Shown here: piece by piece, positions 55,677 to 64,000 of the stretch | Numbering within the stretch: the stretch's first letter is position 1 | Layout: every line of letters starts with the position of its first letter | Source of the DNA: Sipunculus nudus | Lineage: Eukaryota; Annelida; Sipuncula; Golfingiida; Sipunculidae | Direction of reading: 5' to 3' | DNA length: 64,000 nucleotides | Assembly (NCBI GenBank): GCA_026874595.1 | Contig: JAPPUL010000079.1 | Coordinates: 735,001-799,000, forward strand | Translations under genes and position numbers: made by a program | The notes under the pieces: model-generated | Databases searched by the model: none | Seen by the model: the letters and a program-made list of their open reading frames with translations, nothing else | Told to the model about the DNA's origin: nothing

Positions 55677-57311
55677 TTAGAACTTGATACTTACTGATAG
55701 TTGGACATCATCATGAAAATAATCAAAACTATTGTATGTTGTTGCCTTTGGAGTCTTCAATATTATGTCAACATCCTCTGCATACAATTCTAATACCTGA
55801 AAAAGTATTGTCAAACTAACTACTCCTATTAAGGTATATAATGCATTATACCTTAACTCGCTCATTTGTCGGGTTTTTAAAAATAACTCTCTTTGTACAT
55901 TAACTCCTGACTCTCCTGAGGATTTGTATCTGTCTGAATATGTTTGCTCATACAATACTCCATATATAAACGCTCCAAGCGATATAAAACTGCTATAAAG
56001 AAATACATTCTTAGCTATGTTATAGGGTCTTGATATATCCTCTACCGCCTCATACTCATTTGTCCCCTCTTCCATAGGGAAAAATAATCTAAGATTCTTG
56101 CCCTTCTCTACATCAACTATAGTATTAAGATGACTATAGCCCGCCTTCTCAAGACGTACCTTATATATTCCTGTCGATATATCCTTTAAAATCAGTGGAC
56201 TTGTTCCCTTATACTCTAAATCTAAATATATATCTGCTCCAACAGGTTCTGATAGTATTAAAAGCCCCCCTTTGTTTTTCTCCTTATTAAGATTTAATGA
56301 TAATGTCTGTTTTACTTCATCACGTATATATATCTTTCCTGACACCTTCTTAAAACCCTCTTTCATAACCACTATATCATGATACCCAATAGAAAGCTCC
56401 TTGCTAAACGGACTCCTAATATATTTTCCGTCATCTATAAAAACTAGTGCATCACTCGGATTTGTCTTTACCTCAAGGCGACCCTTCCTATACGGCGTTA
56501 GATATTCTATAATGTAATTCGATACCTTAGAAACACTCTCATTAAGACGTAAATTTAGCTCCTCACGACTATATAAAAAACTTTTCCTAAACAAAAATAT
56601 CTTCTGATCTTTATCAAAAAGACCTGTCGTAAACCTAATACCACCCCCACTCTCTCTTATACTACCTACAAGTATTATATCCCCTCCTCCTCGACCTAAA
56701 GCCCTATACACCTCCCCTTCATTAAATACTTCCAATAGATTATGACTCCTCAGGCTTTGTGATATTCTTAGTGCTTTTACTTTAGTTTCTTTGTTTAGCG
56801 AAAGACCTAAAAGTTCCTCATACTTTGGTTTTCTATTTTTAAAATAACTAAGATATCTTCTTACATCCTCTACTTCACTAGGTTTAGCACTAACAACCTC
56901 AAATACCCTTCTAAACCCAGCTCCTGCCCCTTCATTCTCTACACTCTTTCTTTTTCTTGATACAATCCCATGATCATCAAGCCTCTTAAGCCGATACGCT
57001 CGCCTAATATTTTTTATCTCACGACTTTTTTCTATTACTTTAGCTTTGTTTGATAATATCTCATACTCAAGGGGATATCTAACTTTCTTAAGCTCGCTTA
57101 AGCTAGATATTATTCGCTTAGGAAACGCTTCCTCGTATATGTCTAGGGCTGCATCTTCATCCTCATTTACAAACTTCGCTACCGAAAGCTCTATCTTATC
57201 TTTTACCTTCGGTTCTAAACTATCATCCCTTACTATCCTATCACTACAAGACCATAGCATAAAACTCATTATAACAAGTACTAATGCCAAATCCTTTTTT
57301 CGCTTTTCCAT
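55677..57311 (-). CDS. lipoprotein with two PEGA domains and C-terminal TM segments
   Basis: A 544-residue protein. The signal ends LVIMSFMLWSC, a lipobox with Cys near 22. Residues about 270-345 (GRLEVKTNPSDALVFIDDGKYIRSPF onward) and 345-415 (GGLLILSEPVGADIYLDLEYKGTSPL onward) are PEGA repeats, beta-sandwich surface modules. Residues 170-265 look like the sugar-binding-like N-terminal domain often found before PEGA. Two hydrophobic helices follow (about 438-455 and 495-512). Such proteins are abundant in spirochaetes, probably at the cell wall. There is a 141-base AT-rich spacer downstream. Confidence 0.75.
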   Translation of the reverse strand: MEKRKKDLALVLVIMSFMLWSCSDRIVRDDSLEPKVKDKIELSVAKFVNEDEDAALDIYEEAFPKRIISSLSELKKVRYPLEYEILSNKAKVIEKSREIKNIRRAYRLKRLDDHGIVSRKRKSVENEGAGAGFRRVFEVVSAKPSEVEDVRRYLSYFKNRKPKYEELLGLSLNKETKVKALRISQSLRSHNLLEVFNEGEVYRALGRGGGDIILVGSIRESGGGIRFTTGLFDKDQKIFLFRKSFLYSREELNLRLNESVSKVSNYIIEYLTPYRKGRLEVKTNPSDALVFIDDGKYIRSPFSKELSIGYHDIVVMKEGFKKVSGKIYIRDEVKQTLSLNLNKEKNKGGLLILSEPVGADIYLDLEYKGTSPLILKDISTGIYKVRLEKAGYSHLNTIVDVEKGKNLRLFFPMEEGTNEYEAVEDISRPYNIAKNVFLYSSFISLGAFIYGVLYEQTYSDRYKSSGESGVNVQRELFLKTRQMSELRYNALYTLIGVVSLTILFQVLELYAEDVDIILKTPKATTYNSFDYFHDDVQLSVSIKF

Positions 57312-57500
57312 AAATACTTTCTTATATTCTATCTATTTATATAATATCCAAGCATATAACTAAACTGCCTAACAAACTCTAATCCCTAAAAACTCTAAAA
57401 CCACTAATTTTAAACAAATATTATCCTGAACTTTAACAAATTAATATCTCTTCTTTAATTTCATAATATTTTAAGCTATATTGAAAGCATTTAAACCTCT

Positions 57501-58838
57501 TTACTCAAATACTAAGTCTTTCGGTATCCCTTTCTCTTCCATCTCTTCAAGTAAGCCTTCTGCCTCATCAAAATCACTTACTTTCTTTAGCATCAACGCA
57601 TAAGTTACTGCATTTGGCAATATCCCAGCTTCTTCCATATCATGCATTATATCTTTTGCTTCGTCAAAATCATCCGCTAGCCTAAGCTGTTTTACGTACA
57701 TCGCAAAACTTGGCCGCAAATTCCTTTCTTTTAGCATATTTATTGCTTTCCTTGCCATATAACCCGTCTCGGCTTTTTCTATTAATATCTCATAACTTGA
57801 TATATTCGGATTTAACCCGCGCTTTAAACACTCTGAAAGTAGTTTCTCTGCTTCCTTAAATGTCGATATGTGTTTTAACAATATGTTATATGTCTCATGC
57901 TCTGGGGAAAGTCCTCGCTGAAGTAGTTCATCCATTAGTCTTATTGTAAGCATATTTGATGGCGCCTTCTCCATCAATCTATTATATGTTTCAAGATTTG
58001 GCAAAACTCCCGCTCTTTCCATCTCTTCTTTCATGTTTAAGGCCGTTTGATAACTATCTAAATTATATATTAGCTTGTTCCATCTTTCTATTTTATCTTC
58101 TTTACTAAGTCCATCTTCCGTTGATAGGTAGCTTGATATCTCACTTGCCAACTTTCTTGCTTCTTCTACCTGCCCCACTTGATTTAACGTATACACTAGC
58201 CATTCTGGATGTTCCAACAATCTCCAGTTATCATATTGCATGTCTTCCATTATCACCAAATCTGGGGTCTCTTCCATCTTTATTCCAGGAAATTCTTCCT
58301 TACGCTTTTCTATATCTAGAGGCTTTGTTTTTACTATATCAAAATAATTGTAGATTACTGTGTAGTCAATTAATATCTCATTCGGATAACAACAATTTGC
58401 AGAGCGTACGCTCCTTCTTGCACTATCCCCTACCCAGTGCCTTGTATCATCTAAAAGCTTTACTGACATATCAAGTCCTGAACTTATTCCAAGTCGTAGC
58501 TTTGAGATCGTTTCAAGCTCAAGTCCTGTATATTCACTCATTTCACTTTCAAAGCGCCTTGACATGATATAGGCAAAGCAACATAAGGCAGGAACCTTCC
58601 AATCCTTATCTGTCATCACCAACCAGCCATCTCCTGTAAATTGTGTTATGTCATCTTCTAAGTTTAAATGGGTTAGATGCGGAACTATCTGTTTTACCAA
58701 ATAGCTATTAAATAAATTCTGCTCCTGAGTCGTGCGACGCATCGCAAGCGCTGTTGACTTTATCATGTCTATACTCAATGTATAGACAATACCAACCCAC
58801 CCCTCTTGAGAGCTTGCTTGGCCTTCCTTCTTTTCCAT
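57501..58838 (-). CDS. class III nucleotidyl-cyclase-like domain fused to six 32-residue pentatricopeptide-type repeats
   Basis: A 445-residue soluble protein. Residues 14-165 resemble a class III cyclase homology domain: YTLSIDMIKST with candidate metal Asp24, ITQFTGDGWLVM with Asp70, LRLGISSG, and VGDSARRSVRSANCCYPNEILI in place of the usual AARL block. Residues 205-240 are a helical linker. Residues 250-441 are six back-to-back 32-residue units (starting at 250, 282, 314, 346, 378, 410) matching the PPR pattern TYN-LL, EA-LL-EM, RGL-PN. PPR units are normally 35 residues and mostly eukaryotic organellar RNA binders. RNA binding and cyclase activity are both inference; the N-terminal domain may be inactive. 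Confidence 0.75.
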   Translation of the reverse strand: MEKKEGQASSQEGWVGIVYTLSIDMIKSTALAMRRTTQEQNLFNSYLVKQIVPHLTHLNLEDDITQFTGDGWLVMTDKDWKVPALCCFAYIMSRRFESEMSEYTGLELETISKLRLGISSGLDMSVKLLDDTRHWVGDSARRSVRSANCCYPNEILIDYTVIYNYFDIVKTKPLDIEKRKEEFPGIKMEETPDLVIMEDMQYDNWRLLEHPEWLVYTLNQVGQVEEARKLASEISSYLSTEDGLSKEDKIERWNKLIYNLDSYQTALNMKEEMERAGVLPNLETYNRLMEKAPSNMLTIRLMDELLQRGLSPEHETYNILLKHISTFKEAEKLLSECLKRGLNPNISSYEILIEKAETGYMARKAINMLKERNLRPSFAMYVKQLRLADDFDEAKDIMHDMEEAGILPNAVTYALMLKKVSDFDEAEGLLEEMEEKGIPKDLVFE

Positions 58839-59088
58839 ATTAATTATACCCTCTTGGACATTCTACTTTGTTTTAGCTAATCCTTTCTTTCTACAAACAC
58901 ATAAACTCTCTTTTATCTAAAACCATTCCCTCTTTTTTTTTAAAGTTCATGATGTCCTTGTATAATAATATGTTGCTAACTTTTAGCCTCCTATTCTTTA
59001 GTAAAGAAACTTTAGTAAAGAAACTTTTTACCCCCTAATAGCATCTTCCCTTTTATAGCCTTCCTTATAACTCCTGCTTCCTTTCTAC
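58839..59088. other. spacer upstream of the cyclase-PPR gene, with a 14-bp duplication
   Basis: This 250-base spacer carries the 14-mer tttagtaaagaaac twice in tandem (58997-59024), each containing the small palindrome CTTTAGTAAAG. An AGGAGG motif and a ten-codon frame are visible on the minus strand but are probably chance. No clear promoter pair was found. Confidence 0.5.
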
Positions 59089-61848
59089 TTAAATCGGCAC
59101 TATCTTTATGAACTCTTTTAATACCTTCTCTTTGACACTCTTAAACTTATTTCCAAACTCTTTTAACTGCTTATTATATTTTTCGTCTACATTCATTTTA
59201 CTAAATATATTTACAAAATCTTCTATCTCTTTTTCAAGAAAATCCTCATCAGCACTTGTAAGCTCCTTCAAAATCCTAACATCCGTTCCAAGACGACTCT
59301 CTCCTACTTCCCCCCTTATATAGCATACTCCGCTACTCATACCACTACATGCATAATAGCCTATCGGATGTTCAAGATCAAATATATTTAGCAATATCCC
59401 TATCCCTCCTTGTGCATACTCCATAAAGTAATCGCCCATCCCCTTACCAGCATCAAGTCCAAATATCCCTATCGGCGGAACACGTGTGTCAAGATCCCTC
59501 TTAAAACTCTCTACGTACCTATCCCAACCAAGTTGCTCTACCTTTGCTGAGCGCTTTTGATATCGCCTTATTAACTCATTTAATACCTCCCCCCTCTCCC
59601 AATCTATATATTTGCCAGGATCTACCTCCTGCCATACCTCAGGTAAGCCCGCTTTAAACAATAGTAAGTTTCTTACACCCCCGCTCTTTGCTACCCGAAA
59701 CTTCCCAGATACTGCGTAGGACGCAAATAAGTCGTTTACCTCTCCTCCTATGTTTATCTCCTTCGGATTTGATGTGTTGGCTATTGCAACTTGCGCATTG
59801 CCGCGTATTTTGGTCTTATTAACTTTTGTCGGATAGGTGTTTATTTTTACGTCCCTTGTAAAGGCAAATGAGTTGTTACCACTAAGTCCGTATACATCTA
59901 TCTCTTCACACTCTACTCCTGTCCCGATAAACCTCTGTCCACCAACATTCTCCAACACAAACTTCTTTACCCCACGCTCTACTGCCTTCTTCATTAGCAC
60001 ATTTAACATATAGCTGTTTATCTTGTCTACTCCTACATCGATTTTAAGCTCTTTTTTTACTCCATTATCTTTTATATTTGACAATAGCTCCTCAAGCTCT
60101 TCTTTATTATCTTCATACATCTTATTTCGACTCGTAAATAACCTTATGTTTGTATCTGCTTGCTTTATCGAACTTAATTGCTTTTTATGCTCTCCTGTTC
60201 CAAATGTTTCATATAGCAACGGGTCTGACCCATGATAGCGAAATCTACGCGAGCCCACTACGTCATTTATACTACTCATTCCAAGCCCTGCTGCAAGCCC
60301 TTCCATATCCGATATCCAACTGCTATTCATCTTGTATATTTGCTCTGCTCCCTCCTCCGGATCTATTCTATCTCCGTATCGACGCGAGGTTATTCCCCAG
60401 GCGCATTGTCCTGTATGGCATCTCTTACACAATGTACAGCCAAGTGGGTGCAACTGCCGCATCCCCATACCTACAAAATCGGCTCCCGCTAGCAGCACCA
60501 AAAAGGCCGAAAAACTATCTACTATACCCCCTTCCGCTATAACCGATACCGTATTTCTTAACCCCTCCCGCCTTAACGCAATGTCTGCTATGTGCGTCAA
60601 ATACACTGTGTTTAATCCCCTGTTTTGCATGTCCACTACGTGGGCCGCTCCCGTTGAACCGTCCCCGCCTTTTATTGTTATATAATCAAACCCTGCCCGA
60701 GCTAAGGCTACAACTATTTCCGGGTAGTTCCATGCTGTTCCGTACGCATCTGCTCCTACTAACTTTCCCTCCCCAAGCACCGACCGCAGTGTCTCAACTC
60801 GCATTGGAAGCTCTTCTATTGAATACTGTAAATGCTGCGGGTTGGGGGCCGTTAGCGTCTTTAACGCTTCTACGCACCTTAAAAGCGCTATCTCATAATC
60901 GTTCTTTGACGCCTGTAAGCGCCCGCCCTTCCCCTTCTTTGCATCCTGCCCATACTTCATATTAAACCCTGCAAACTTATCCAAGTTCACCCATGGCCCA
61001 TAACCTCCTGAACCAAATTGCACTATACTATATTTATAACCCGATTCAAAGTCCGGATGCACGAACCCCTCTCCTGTGAAAAATGGTCGCTCAAGCTTTA
61101 TACTTCCCATCATACGTGCCAGGAAGGCTTCGTGACTGTTTGAACCATAACTTTGATTTACGTCAAATATTGGGCTTTTTACCTTTAACCTTGCTTCTCT
61201 TTTTCCCAAATAACTATTCTTAAGATCTCCTGCATACTCATGCTTATTGTCTCTTTGCGGACTTAGTATTTCTGCTGCGTCTATTAACCAATCTCCTCTT
61301 ATTTTAGAGGGAAGCTGTCCATGATGGGCCGAACTTACCATCGGGACAGACCGACTGCGCTTTAATGCATCATTTATAACCTGGTGATCTGTAAGCTCAC
61401 ATCCTATCGAATTGTAATCACGCTCCGGGTATATTTGTATTGCACCTCGGGGACACTCCTTTACACATTTTTTACAGTTACAACACTCAGACTGGTTTAT
61501 ATGCAGTATCTTATCTACTATCACAACCGGCTCATTACCCTCAAGTTCAACAGGATTCCCATATTGATCAACCGATACCTCTTCCATCCAAAATACCCCA
61601 AACGGTATCCCCGGACTTTCTAGGTTATGGGTACACTCTATTACGCATGTCCCGCAGTGTATACACCCTCGCCCCGGCTCCTCCTCCTCGCTTGTTACCT
61701 TAACTCGCCACTCCCCTCCCACATTGTGCATACCCAACTTTACAGGCTCATCATGCACTATCGTTGTTTGTCTTATTAATTTATGTGCCTCCTGAGGAAA
61801 TCCATTCTCCCGGATTATTAGTTCCTCAGGCAGTTTGCTTCCACTCAT
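59089..61848 (-). CDS. archaeal-type glutamate synthase large subunit: ferredoxin + FMN synthase + GXGXG domains
   Basis: A 919-residue protein combining modules that archaea encode as GltB2 and GltB3. Two 4Fe-4S motifs lie near the N-terminus (CIHCGTCVIECTH and CCNCKKCVKECPRG). The FMN-binding glutamate synthase barrel covers about 170-560, with GAAHVVDMQNRG and the 3Fe-4S cysteines in GCTLCKRCHTGQCAWG. The C-terminal GXGXG domain includes GLDAGKGMGDYFMEYAQGG and CSGMSSGVCYIRGE. It would convert 2-oxoglutarate plus ammonia (channelled from the amidotransferase subunit) to glutamate. It overlaps that subunit gene by 23 bases, and a GAGG site precedes the ATG. Confidence 0.9.
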   Translation of the reverse strand: MSGSKLPEELIIRENGFPQEAHKLIRQTTIVHDEPVKLGMHNVGGEWRVKVTSEEEEPGRGCIHCGTCVIECTHNLESPGIPFGVFWMEEVSVDQYGNPVELEGNEPVVIVDKILHINQSECCNCKKCVKECPRGAIQIYPERDYNSIGCELTDHQVINDALKRSRSVPMVSSAHHGQLPSKIRGDWLIDAAEILSPQRDNKHEYAGDLKNSYLGKREARLKVKSPIFDVNQSYGSNSHEAFLARMMGSIKLERPFFTGEGFVHPDFESGYKYSIVQFGSGGYGPWVNLDKFAGFNMKYGQDAKKGKGGRLQASKNDYEIALLRCVEALKTLTAPNPQHLQYSIEELPMRVETLRSVLGEGKLVGADAYGTAWNYPEIVVALARAGFDYITIKGGDGSTGAAHVVDMQNRGLNTVYLTHIADIALRREGLRNTVSVIAEGGIVDSFSAFLVLLAGADFVGMGMRQLHPLGCTLCKRCHTGQCAWGITSRRYGDRIDPEEGAEQIYKMNSSWISDMEGLAAGLGMSSINDVVGSRRFRYHGSDPLLYETFGTGEHKKQLSSIKQADTNIRLFTSRNKMYEDNKEELEELLSNIKDNGVKKELKIDVGVDKINSYMLNVLMKKAVERGVKKFVLENVGGQRFIGTGVECEEIDVYGLSGNNSFAFTRDVKINTYPTKVNKTKIRGNAQVAIANTSNPKEINIGGEVNDLFASYAVSGKFRVAKSGGVRNLLLFKAGLPEVWQEVDPGKYIDWERGEVLNELIRRYQKRSAKVEQLGWDRYVESFKRDLDTRVPPIGIFGLDAGKGMGDYFMEYAQGGIGILLNIFDLEHPIGYYACSGMSSGVCYIRGEVGESRLGTDVRILKELTSADEDFLEKEIEDFVNIFSKMNVDEKYNKQLKEFGNKFKSVKEKVLKEFIKIVPI

Positions 61849-62992
61849 AATCTAACCTCTCTTTATATCCTTCTTTTATTCTAAATCCGACAAGCTTTCC
61901 TGCATCCGGATTATATATTTCTACATCCTCACCAAGTATTACCGCTGCTGTAACTATCGCTCGCTCCTCGCTCCCTAGCAATATTATATTCTCACTCTCG
62001 CCTATCGTAAGTGCTCGCATATGATCTCGGTCTGTTAGCGCTATTAGTATGTCATCTATTAAAATTATTGCTGTCGATGGGCCGCTCATGTTAAATCTAT
62101 ATAATGACGCATCCTCTTTAATCGCTTTATAATGTTCTAATTCCTCTTCTCCAAGCTCTTCTAGCTCCGGCGGGAATTTGCCCGATATTACCCATTCTAT
62201 CTCCTTTAACGTGTAGCCATTACTTACCAAATAATGCATCTGTTTAAATAATGACTCTGAGTCCGTTCCTACTGTTAGTGGTATGTTTAATTGCTCAAGC
62301 GCTATTGCATTCGATTTGTCCGACGACAAGTGTCCATTATGGGTCCCTGATAAATTCCCTAATGCTATCGGTTGTGGGCCCCACCATACCCCCCGTCCGC
62401 TGCTTGTTGGCCACCTCATGTGCGTTTGTACCACGTTTAATTTTTCGCTTTCGTATTGTTCTATATTAAAGACTTTTATTGTGTCTGTTAACGTAAATGC
62501 TGTTAGAAACGTACCGCTGTCTTGAGCGCTTGAGTAGATCCTTGCGTCATCTGTATATTTACTATTAAATTCTATTACCTTCTTCCTTACAAATTCCTTC
62601 GGGCAACTTATCTGATCTCTATATAACATATCTTCTAAGGCAGGCGCTGTTATCGTATATCTATACATCATCGGCATCTCGTATTTATGATACCATTTCT
62701 TGTGTATTAAACGCACCCTGTCTTCTAGCATGAAACCCCAAGACGTTAGCACCCTTTCTAAATCTTCTACATTTTCACTGCGTCTGTACATTATATGAAA
62801 ATAAAATATATTATCTCCAAGATATTCATACACTCCCTTCAAAGTTATCCCAGCTCCTGCACGACCACGATATTGCAAGCACTCTGCCGCCTTTAGCACG
62901 CTCGATAAATGAAACTTTCCTGCCGCAGTCAAAAGCCCACATGCTCCAGGTGGAACGCCATCTTCTCCCCCGCTAAATGTCCTTATATCCAT
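61826..62992 (-). CDS. glutamate synthase class II glutamine amidotransferase subunit (GltB1 type)
   Basis: A 388-residue Ntn-type amidotransferase that hydrolyses glutamine and passes ammonia to the synthase subunit. The nucleophile is Cys18 in GACGLL, so a 17-residue propeptide must be removed. QTHMRWPTSS holds the substrate Arg, THNGHLSSD the oxyanion Asn-Gly, and VGTDSESLFKQM the substrate Asp. It lies between the GltD-like and FMN subunits on the minus strand. The preceding spacer carries a G-rich quadruplex pattern. Confidence 0.9.
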   Translation of the reverse strand: MDIRTFSGGEDGVPPGACGLLTAAGKFHLSSVLKAAECLQYRGRAGAGITLKGVYEYLGDNIFYFHIMYRRSENVEDLERVLTSWGFMLEDRVRLIHKKWYHKYEMPMMYRYTITAPALEDMLYRDQISCPKEFVRKKVIEFNSKYTDDARIYSSAQDSGTFLTAFTLTDTIKVFNIEQYESEKLNVVQTHMRWPTSSGRGVWWGPQPIALGNLSGTHNGHLSSDKSNAIALEQLNIPLTVGTDSESLFKQMHYLVSNGYTLKEIEWVISGKFPPELEELGEEELEHYKAIKEDASLYRFNMSGPSTAIILIDDILIALTDRDHMRALTIGESENIILLGSEERAIVTAAVILGEDVEIYNPDAGKLVGFRIKEGYKERLDYEWKQTA

Positions 62993-63094
62993 TTTATTCC
63001 TCCCATCATTAATTTTTTACCTCCTCTTTATATCTACTCTTTAATATCTCCCCCTTCTATTCCTACTTTATCTCTCCTTATTATATCTCCTCTT

Positions 63095-63130
63095 CCCAGC
63101 ACCCTTTATGCCCCTAGCCCCTTTAGCCCC
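63095..63130 (-). repeat. G-rich spacer with G-quadruplex pattern
   Basis: Five C runs on the plus strand (63095-63097, 63102-63104, 63111-63114, 63118-63121, 63127-63130) are separated by loops of 4, 6, 3 and 5 bases. The minus-strand transcript therefore has five G runs in the spacer just after the GltD-like gene. Confidence 0.65.
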
Positions 63131-63132
63131 AC

Positions 63133-64000
63133 TTAGTACTTTATTGAATCAAAACTTATATATTGACTCTCTATAATCTTCTTCCATTCCTCATCATACG
63201 GCACCAACGCCATCGCATTCCTTGGGCACCCTTCTACACTCTCTCGCGTTTTAAGCGATACTCGCTCCTTTAAAAACTTATAGAAATGTGCTTCCTTATC
63301 CTCACTCCATGGCAATGTCAACTTCAAGATAGTTTCGTTATCATAATCTCGACACCAATCACATTGTATGCATATCCCGCAATTCCAACAACGTCCCGCT
63401 TTCGATACTGCTACTTCCTCTGTTATTCCAAGATTTACTTCCTTGAAATTTCCAACCCGCTCTTCATAAGGCAGCACATCTATCCTAAGTCTTGACTCTT
63501 TAGGAAAATATCGCTTCTTTATACTATCATAATAGGCTATGTCTCTTTCCCCTTCCTTCTCTTCATTACGCATAACCTCTTCTCCCAAAAAGTTTCTAAC
63601 CTCTATTACCGTATCCTGTGCAAGACCTACCGCACGTACCACCATCCCTGTGCTGCCTACATGTCCTTGTAAGGCATCGCCCGTTATGAACACTTTGTCT
63701 CGTTCCTCACTCCCTAGCTTTTCCAATAGCAATTTAAAGCCTTCTATTTTATAATTTCCATCAAGAAAATCAAACTCGGGCGTCTCTCCTATCGCACTTA
63801 ATACATTATCTACCTCAACTACATACTCACTGCCTTCAATCGGCCTTGGTTTACGCCTGCCACTCTCATCCTCACCCACAAGCTCCATACGCTGCATTGT
63901 CATCTTTATTCGACCGCTTGAAAGCTTCTCAAGCTTTGTCGGCTTTGTCAAAAAACTAAATCCTATCCCTTCTTTTTGTGCCTCCGATACTTCTCCTGGA
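63133..64000 (-). CDS. GltD-like NAD(P)-dependent oxidoreductase with C-terminal cysteine motif (truncated by window edge)
   Basis: The C-terminal 288 residues of a glutamate-synthase-small-subunit-type flavoprotein. The frame stays open to the window end, so the FAD and NAD(P) binding parts are outside. EAQKEGIGFSFLTKPTKLEK and VDNVLSAIGETPEFDFL are typical of the pyridine-nucleotide domain. VFITGDALQGHVGSTGMVVRAVGLAQDT is the conserved FAD-contact GD motif. The C-terminus adds CWNCGICIQCDWC and EGCPRNAMAL, enough cysteines for one 4Fe-4S cluster. It is the upstream gene of the glutamate synthase cluster and would supply electrons from NAD(P)H. Confidence 0.88.
   Translation of the reverse strand, partial: PGEVSEAQKEGIGFSFLTKPTKLEKLSSGRIKMTMQRMELVGEDESGRRKPRPIEGSEYVVEVDNVLSAIGETPEFDFLDGNYKIEGFKLLLEKLGSEERDKVFITGDALQGHVGSTGMVVRAVGLAQDTVIEVRNFLGEEVMRNEEKEGERDIAYYDSIKKRYFPKESRLRIDVLPYEERVGNFKEVNLGITEEVAVSKAGRCWNCGICIQCDWCRDYDNETILKLTLPWSEDKEAHFYKFLKERVSLKTRESVEGCPRNAMALVPYDEEWKKIIESQYISFDSIKY

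Noticed and set aside
58900-58945. Ten-codon leader peptide (MNFKKKREWF) upstream of the cyclase-PPR gene
   Set aside because: A ribosome-like AAGGA is present, but such short frames are expected by chance and no attenuator structure follows.

Overview
The window looks like a stretch of an AT-rich spirochaete chromosome. The best marker is a spirochaete-type flagellin core gene (flaB, 40634-41494, minus strand). It is supported by an LpxD acyltransferase, many lipoprotein or signal-anchored proteins, a PEGA-domain lipoprotein, a GerMN-domain protein and a FlgM-like protein. A two-gene acyl-CoA-dehydratase-activase-like operon and an archaeal-type split glutamate synthase suggest an anaerobic or microaerobic lifestyle; the genus cannot be read from the window. 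I saw no rRNA, tRNA, CRISPR array, prophage or insertion sequence.

Layout. 0-7 kb: end of proC, then a minus-strand operon of a TetR regulator, a double BadF/BadG-type ATPase, its COG3581-like partner and a frameshifted GerMN protein. 7-17 kb: glycosyltransferase, LamG lipoprotein, recF, lon, ndk and a large GH57 protein. 17-26 kb: ispF, panE, xth and an oligopeptide ABC permease operon with two OppC-type subunits. 26-31 kb: plus-strand block of an exported beta-propeller, trpD, a lipoprotein, rsmI and a FlgM-like gene, with an unusually purine-rich coding strand. 31-37 kb: degenerate iron-ADH homologue, larB, larC (with a 5-prime duplication), an AGCS symporter and purA. 37-46 kb: an orphan protein, a class III aminotransferase homologue lacking its lysine, flaB plus a companion gene, and a HEAT-lipoprotein/OppA/OppB operon behind a hairpin leader. 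46-59 kb: coaBC, exported YwqK-like and CAP proteins, a cyclic-nucleotide-binding protein, crcB, lpxD, clpP, a PEGA lipoprotein and a nucleotidyl-cyclase-like/pentatricopeptide-repeat fusion. 59-64 kb: archaeal-type glutamate synthase (fused FMN/GXGXG subunit, separate amidotransferase subunit, GltD-like subunit running off the window).

The most unusual item is the cyclase-PPR fusion (57501-58838). It ends in six consecutive repeats of exactly 32 residues that keep the PPR pattern but are three residues shorter than the usual 35. A second theme is short tandem duplication at gene starts and in spacers: Shine-Dalgarno-bearing minisatellites before xth, oppB, a lipoprotein gene and the aminotransferase homologue; a 152-bp tandem duplication of the larC start; in-frame 12-15 bp repeats; and G-rich, G-quadruplex-compatible spacers in two minus-strand operons. 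Two proteins (iron-ADH-like, aminotransferase-like) have lost the residues that define their catalysis.

Limits: gene calls rest on motif recognition by eye, with no database search. Start sites were chosen from visible ribosome binding sites, and TTG starts appear common here.
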